From contig JAPOVK010000034.1 of the NCBI GenBank assembly GCA_026708185.1, positions 62,001 to 126,000 on the forward strand: DNA of 64,000 nt. Direction: 5' to 3'. Positions 60,220-64,000 of this stretch are shown one piece after another. Numbering within the stretch: the stretch's first letter is position 1; every line of letters begins with the position of its first letter. The notes below the pieces were generated by a model. The model was not told the DNA's origin. It searched no databases and saw only the letters and a program-made list of their open reading frames with translations. Both the position numbers and the translations under genes were made by a program. This DNA is from Gammaproteobacteria bacterium (GTDB lineage Bacteria > Pseudomonadota > Gammaproteobacteria > Pseudomonadales > Azotimanducaceae).

Positions 60220-60584
60220 CCCGCTCCCGCTGGGCGCTTGCCCGGCTTACATCGGCTCCTCGCTTCACGTCCCACGATGGCGGAGGCGAAAACCGAGAGG
60301 AGTTCGTCTTGAGACACTATGAAGTCGTTTTCATGGTGCATCCCGATCAGAGCGATCAGGTGCCCGGGCTGGTCGAGCGCTACGGTGCGCTCATCGCCCG
60401 CGGTGACGGAATGATGCATCGCATCGAGGACTGGGGCCGGCGCCAACTGGCGTACCCCGTCTCCAAAATCCACAAAGCCCACTACATCCTGATGAACATC
60501 GAGGTCGAGCGGGAGACGCTCGACGAACTCGAAAGCGCGTTCCGCTTCAACGATGCAGTGCTGCGCAACCTCGTCGTCCGGCGC
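60190..60584 (+). repeat. Tandem duplication unit B
   Basis: Second copy of the 395-bp unit; see unit A at 59519-59913. Unit B continues into an intact S6 tail and the downstream ribosomal genes, so it is the ancestral copy. Confidence 0.9.
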
Positions 60585-60758
60585 AAGGAAGCGGTCACCG
60601 AGATGTCGAAGATCTACGAAGAAGAACTGCGCGACCAGGAGAAGGAGCGCGAGAAGGAGCGGCGCCGGGAGGAAGAAGCCCGGGCACGCATGGCACGGCG
60701 ACAGGCCGAAGAGTCCGCGACGGAACCGGAGCCGCAGCCGGAACCCGTCGAACAATAG
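60309..60758 (+). CDS. rpsF: 30S ribosomal protein S6
   Basis: 149 residues from TTG 60309, AGGAG at 6-nt spacing. Full S6 fold in residues 1-95 and a long, highly charged Glu/Arg-rich tail (about 95-149, [20 protein letters not shown]), longer than the Escherichia coli acidic tail. Binds 16S rRNA with S18 in the 30S platform. First gene of the S6-S18-L9 operon; no priB or ssb gene lies between it and rpsR. Confidence 0.95.
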   Translation: MRHYEVVFMVHPDQSDQVPGLVERYGALIARGDGMMHRIEDWGRRQLAYPVSKIHKAHYILMNIEVERETLDELESAFRFNDAVLRNLVVRRKEAVTEMSKIYEEELRDQEKEREKERRREEEARARMARRQAEESATEPEPQPEPVEQ

Positions 60759-60789
60759 GCCGCGACTTCAGCTAAGGAGAGTAAGACCT

Positions 60790-61017
60790 ATGGCCCGACG
60801 ATTCGGACGCAAACGCTATTGCCGGTTCACGGCGGAAGGCATCAAGGAGATCGACTACAAGGATCTCGACCTGCTCCGCCAGTACGTCACGGAGACCGGC
60901 AAGATCGTGCCCAGTCGGATCACCGGAACGAGCGCGAAATACCAGCGGCAGTTGGCGGCGGCCGTCAAGCGCGCCCGCTACCTCGCCTTGCTGCCGTACA
61001 CCGACCAGCACAAGTAG
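60790..61017 (+). CDS. rpsR: 30S ribosomal protein S18
   Basis: 75 residues, [35 protein letters not shown] to YTDQHK. The segment [35 protein letters not shown] is the S18 signature. AAGGAGA precedes ATG 60790. Partner of S6 in the 30S platform. Confidence 0.97.
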   Translation: MARRFGRKRYCRFTAEGIKEIDYKDLDLLRQYVTETGKIVPSRITGTSAKYQRQLAAAVKRARYLALLPYTDQHK

Positions 61018-61023
61018 CCGCCC

Positions 61024-61470
61024 ATGAACATCATCCTTCTCGAGCGCGTGAGCAACCTCGGCGACCTAGGCGAGGAGGTCTCGGTCCGCCGCGGCTACGC
61101 GCGCAACTACCTGATCCCCACCGGCCAGGCGGTGCTCGCCACCGACGCCAACCGGACGCAGTTCGAATCCCGCCGCGCCGAGCTCGAACGCGTCGCCAAC
61201 GCCAAGTTGACGGATGCGAGCGAGCGGGCGAGCAAGCTCGTGGACCGCGGCGTCACGATCGTCGCCCGGGCCAGCGAAGAGGGCAACCTGTACGGCTCCG
61301 TCGGCACCGTGGAGATCGCCCGCGCGCTCACGGAGTCGATCCTGCCCGTGGCCAAGAGTGAAGTCCGCATGCCCGAGGGCACGATCCGTTCGGTGGGCGA
61401 ATACGAGGTCGACGTCCAGTTCCATGCGGACGTCACCCAGACGATCCGCGTCGAGGTTGTCGCCGAGTAA
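61024..61470 (+). CDS. rplI: 50S ribosomal protein L9
   Basis: 148 residues, the usual length. N-domain: MNIILLERVSNLGDLGEEVSVRRGYARNYLIPTGQAV (L9 signature); long connecting helix; C-domain ending VQFHADVTQTIRVEVVAE. Starts 6 nt after rpsR, so co-transcribed. Confidence 0.97.
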   Translation: MNIILLERVSNLGDLGEEVSVRRGYARNYLIPTGQAVLATDANRTQFESRRAELERVANAKLTDASERASKLVDRGVTIVARASEEGNLYGSVGTVEIARALTESILPVAKSEVRMPEGTIRSVGEYEVDVQFHADVTQTIRVEVVAE

Positions 61471-61621
61471 CGTCCAGGGACAGGCCCCTCGGCACGAAAG
61501 TACCGGGAAACTCACAGGTTCCTACAGCACGTGCTCTAGTGCGGGCCAAGCACTTCTGCTTTGACGCCCCTTGGGGGTTGCGCGAACCTATCCCGGAGAC
61601 TCGAACCGGCAAGGTGTGCGT

Positions 61622-63064
61622 ATGGCCGAACCCGCGCCCGTCCCCGACGGCCCTGCCCGACTGAAGGCGCCGCCCCACTCCATCGAAGCCGAGCAGTCCT
61701 TCCTCGGCGGCTTGATGCTCGACGAGAACGCCTGGCTCAAGGTCGCCGACACCATCGCCGTCGACGACTTCCACAGGCCCTCGCACCGGATCATCTTCGG
61801 TGCCATGGCCGACCTCGCCAACGCCAACCAACCCCTCGACAACGTGACGCTGCGCGAGGCGTTGTCGTCGCGTTCCCTGCTCGACAAGGCGGGCGGGGCT
61901 AGCTACCTGGTCGACCTCGTGGAGAGCACGCCCGGCGCCTCGAACGTCGCCGCCTATGCGCAGATCATCACGGAACGCGCCACGCTCCGCCGGCTGATCA
62001 GCGCGGCCAACGAGATCGCCGACACCGCCTTCGAACCGGAGGGACGCACGAGTGCCGAGGTACTCGACCACGCCGAACAGCTCGTTTTCGAGATCGGCGA
62101 AGGCCGCATCAAGGACAGCATGCCGCAGCGCGTCGGGGACGTCACCGAGGCGGTCGCCCATCGACTCGACTTCCTGCGCAAGGCCGGCAGCTCCATCACC
62201 GGTGTAGCAACCGGCTTCGACGATCTGGATCGGCGCACCGCCGGATTCCAGAAATCGGACCTGGTGATCGTCGCGGCGCGACCGTCCATGGGCAAGACGG
62301 CGCTCATCGTCAACATGGCCGAGCACGCCGTGATGGGCGACCAGGGCGAGGACCACGAAGGCGCCGTCCTCATCTTCTCCCTCGAACAGCCCGCCGATCA
62401 GTTGGTCATGCGGATGCTGTCCTCGCTCGGCCGGATCGACCAGACGCGCATGCGGACGGGACACCTGACCGCGGACGACTGGGACAGTTTCGCGAGCGCT
62501 CGCCTACTGCTCAAGGACAAACCGCTCTACATCGACGATACGCCGGCGCTGACCCCCAACGCGATCCGAGCCCGCGCCCGGCGCGTGGCGCGGGACGCGG
62601 GCGGGCTGAAGATGATCATGGTGGACTACCTGCAGCTCATGCGGCCGTCGACAAACCAGGAGAACCGGACCAACGAGATCGCCGAAATCTCGCGCTCGTT
62701 GAAAGCGATCGCGAAGGAGATGCAGTGTCCCCTGGTCGCCTGCTCGCAGCTCAACCGCGCCCTCGAGAGTCGCTCGGACAAGCGCCCCTACATGTCGGAC
62801 CTGCGCGAATCGGGCGCCATCGAGCAGGATGCCGACGTCATTCTGTTCATCTACCGGGACGAGGTCTACAACCCGGAGTCCGAGGACAAGGGGCTCGCCG
62901 AGATCATCATCGGCAAGCAGCGCAACGGACCAATCGGCATGGTGAAGCTGACGTTCACGCCGGAACGGACGAAGTTCGACAACCACATTGACACCGACGC
63001 GTTTGGCTACAACCCACCCCCGGACTTCCCGATTGATCCGGGGGTGGACTTCGAGGCGCGCTGA
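61622..63064 (+). CDS. dnaB: Replicative DNA helicase DnaB
   Basis: 480 residues. N-terminal primase-interacting domain (PPHSIEAEQSFLGGLMLDENAW), linker, and RecA-type ATPase with Walker A in ARPSMGKTALIVNMAEHA, FSLEQPADQLVMRML, Walker B IMVDYLQLM, and SDLRESGAIEQDADVILFIYRDEVY. Hexameric 5'-3' helicase at the fork. ATG 61622 is chosen; the frame also opens further up. No intein. Follows rplI as in many Gammaproteobacteria, about 150 nt after it. Confidence 0.97.
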   Translation: MAEPAPVPDGPARLKAPPHSIEAEQSFLGGLMLDENAWLKVADTIAVDDFHRPSHRIIFGAMADLANANQPLDNVTLREALSSRSLLDKAGGASYLVDLVESTPGASNVAAYAQIITERATLRRLISAANEIADTAFEPEGRTSAEVLDHAEQLVFEIGEGRIKDSMPQRVGDVTEAVAHRLDFLRKAGSSITGVATGFDDLDRRTAGFQKSDLVIVAARPSMGKTALIVNMAEHAVMGDQGEDHEGAVLIFSLEQPADQLVMRMLSSLGRIDQTRMRTGHLTADDWDSFASARLLLKDKPLYIDDTPALTPNAIRARARRVARDAGGLKMIMVDYLQLMRPSTNQENRTNEIAEISRSLKAIAKEMQCPLVACSQLNRALESRSDKRPYMSDLRESGAIEQDADVILFIYRDEVYNPESEDKGLAEIIIGKQRNGPIGMVKLTFTPERTKFDNHIDTDAFGYNPPPDFPIDPGVDFEAR

Positions 63065-64000
63065 TGGCCAAGGCCAAGGTCGCCTTCGTCTGCGCCGAGT
63101 GCGGTGCGGAGCACGGCAAGTGGCAAGGCCAGTGCACGGCCTGCGGGCGCTGGAACACGCTGCGCGAGTTCGCCTACGCCCCAGCCAAGGGGCGCACCGG
63201 CGGCGGCTACGCCGGCAGCGAACAGCGCACCGCCAGGCTCGCCGATATTGGCACGGCGGCCGAGACGCGTATCCCATCGGGCTTCGACGAGCTCGACCGG
63301 GTCCTCGGCGGTGGCTTCGTGGCGGGCTCCGTCGTGCTGCTCGGCGGCGACCCCGGAGCCGGAAAGAGCACGTTGCTGCTGCAGGTGTCGACCAAGCTGG
63401 CGCAATCGGCGCGGGTGCTGTACGTGAGCGGCGAGGAGTCGCTCGAACAGATCGCCGCCCGGGCGCGACGTCTGCGACTGCCTGGCGAGAAGCTCTCCCT
63501 GGCATCGGACACCGTGGTCGAACGCATCGCGGAACTCATCAGCCAGGAGCACCCGCACCTGGTCGTCGTCGACTCCATCCAGGTCATGCAGGTCCAAGCC
63601 TCGGACAGCCTGCCGGGCAGCGTCTCGCAGGTGCGCGAATCCGCGGCCGAACTGGTGCGCCTGGCTAAGCAGAACGGCGTCGCCATCGTGCTGGTCGGCC
63701 ACATCACCAAGGAAGGCAACCTGGCCGGTCCCAAGGTCCTCGAACACATGGTCGACTGCCTGGTGATGCTCGACGCCCCGGCCGGAAGCCGCTACCGCAC
63801 CTTGCGCAGCCAGAAGAACCGATTCGGGGCGGTGAACGAACTCGGCGTCTTCGCCATGACCGAGGACGGCATGAAGGAGGTCAGCAATCCGTCGGCGATC
63901 TTCCTCGAGCGGCCGCGCGACATTGCGCCCGGCAGCGTCGTCACGGTGACCTGGGAGGGAACGCGACCGCTGCTCGTGGAGATCCAGGCCCTGGTCGACA
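63064..64000 (+). CDS. radA: DNA repair protein RadA, partial
   Basis: The first 312 codons; the C-terminal Lon-like domain runs past the window end. Zinc finger C10-x2-C13-x10-C24-x2-C27 (FVCAECGAEHGKWQGQCTACG), Walker A LLGGDPGAGKSTLLLQ, Walker B LVVVDSIQVMQ, and the RadA-specific KNRFG motif. Branch-migration ATPase in recombinational repair. ATG 63064 shares a base with the dnaB stop (TGATG). The alr gene found after dnaB in enterobacteria is absent. Confidence 0.96.
   Translation, partial: MAKAKVAFVCAECGAEHGKWQGQCTACGRWNTLREFAYAPAKGRTGGGYAGSEQRTARLADIGTAAETRIPSGFDELDRVLGGGFVAGSVVLLGGDPGAGKSTLLLQVSTKLAQSARVLYVSGEESLEQIAARARRLRLPGEKLSLASDTVVERIAELISQEHPHLVVVDSIQVMQVQASDSLPGSVSQVRESAAELVRLAKQNGVAIVLVGHITKEGNLAGPKVLEHMVDCLVMLDAPAGSRYRTLRSQKNRFGAVNELGVFAMTEDGMKEVSNPSAIFLERPRDIAPGSVVTVTWEGTRPLLVEIQALVD

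Noticed and set aside
1-64000. tRNA genes, rRNA genes, CRISPR arrays, prophage or integron attachment sites
   Set aside because: No tRNA-type T-arm and acceptor combination, no rRNA stretch and no regularly spaced repeats were seen on either strand; only the short hairpin repeats listed.

Overview
The window is high-GC DNA, densely coding on both strands, and reads as the chromosome of a heterotrophic, probably uncultivated marine-type gammaproteobacterium. Support for this: a PhoB/PhoR pair, the DUF3450 / long-ExbB / ExbB / ExbD / TonB / TPR energy module typical of marine Gammaproteobacteria, HspQ, Bfd, Tag, and an rpsF-rpsR-rplI-dnaB-radA core block. Three TonB-dependent receptors and many acyl-CoA, SDR, PhyH, luciferase-like and alpha/beta-hydrolase genes point to uptake and oxidation of diverse organic compounds. 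No tRNA, rRNA, CRISPR array or intact insertion sequence was seen.

Layout. 1-3.2 kb (+): end of an epoxide-hydrolase-like gene, a PPOX flavin protein, biotin synthase, a MaoC protein and an unknown helical protein. 3.4-11.6 kb (-): a frameshifted DUF433 gene, the operon DUF5916 outer-membrane protein / carboxylesterase / TonB receptor, and an acyl-CoA dehydrogenase. 11.8-20 kb: a divergent AroA homologue, a PhyH dioxygenase, an orphan response regulator, Tag, a tightly overlapping catabolic trio (luciferase-like / hydratase / D-2-hydroxyacid dehydrogenase), an amidohydrolase, and riboflavin synthase with HspQ. 20.1-25.6 kb (-): the six-gene TonB energising operon. 25.9-34 kb: dienelactone hydrolase, phoBR with a candidate Pho box, a second PhyH enzyme and a luciferase-like / hydrolase / HAD operon. 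33.9-41.8 kb: a copper-type cluster (choice-of-anchor B protein, MbnP, diheme MbnH, carboxypeptidase-regulatory TonB receptor). 41.8-43 kb: a sugar kinase flanked by inverted copies of a two-hairpin repeat. 43.2-49.8 kb: a membrane protein, an S9 peptidase and a single-chain biotin-dependent carboxylase. 49.8-55 kb: gene remnants, a VOC protein, an AhpD-like gene with an in-frame UGA, bfd, three SDR-type genes and a small gene under a perfect LexA box. 55-59.5 kb: TonB receptor, GNAT, class III aminotransferase. 59.5-64 kb (+): a tandemly duplicated rpsF, then rpsR, rplI, dnaB and radA (cut by the window end).

Main results. The strongest unusual signal is a probable selenoprotein (50552-51664, minus): two open frames in the same phase are separated by one TGA, which sits exactly at the second cysteine of the AhpD CxxCxxxH active site and is followed by a 7-bp hairpin at bacterial-SECIS distance. 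Next are an SOS-type promoter with a 20-bp LexA palindrome 5 nt before an uncharacterised 110-residue gene, the MbnP/MbnH cluster, a chimeric duplicate of rpsF carrying its own promoter, and two families of dispersed hairpin repeats.

All functional statements are from reading the sequence and family knowledge; no searches or folding programs were run.
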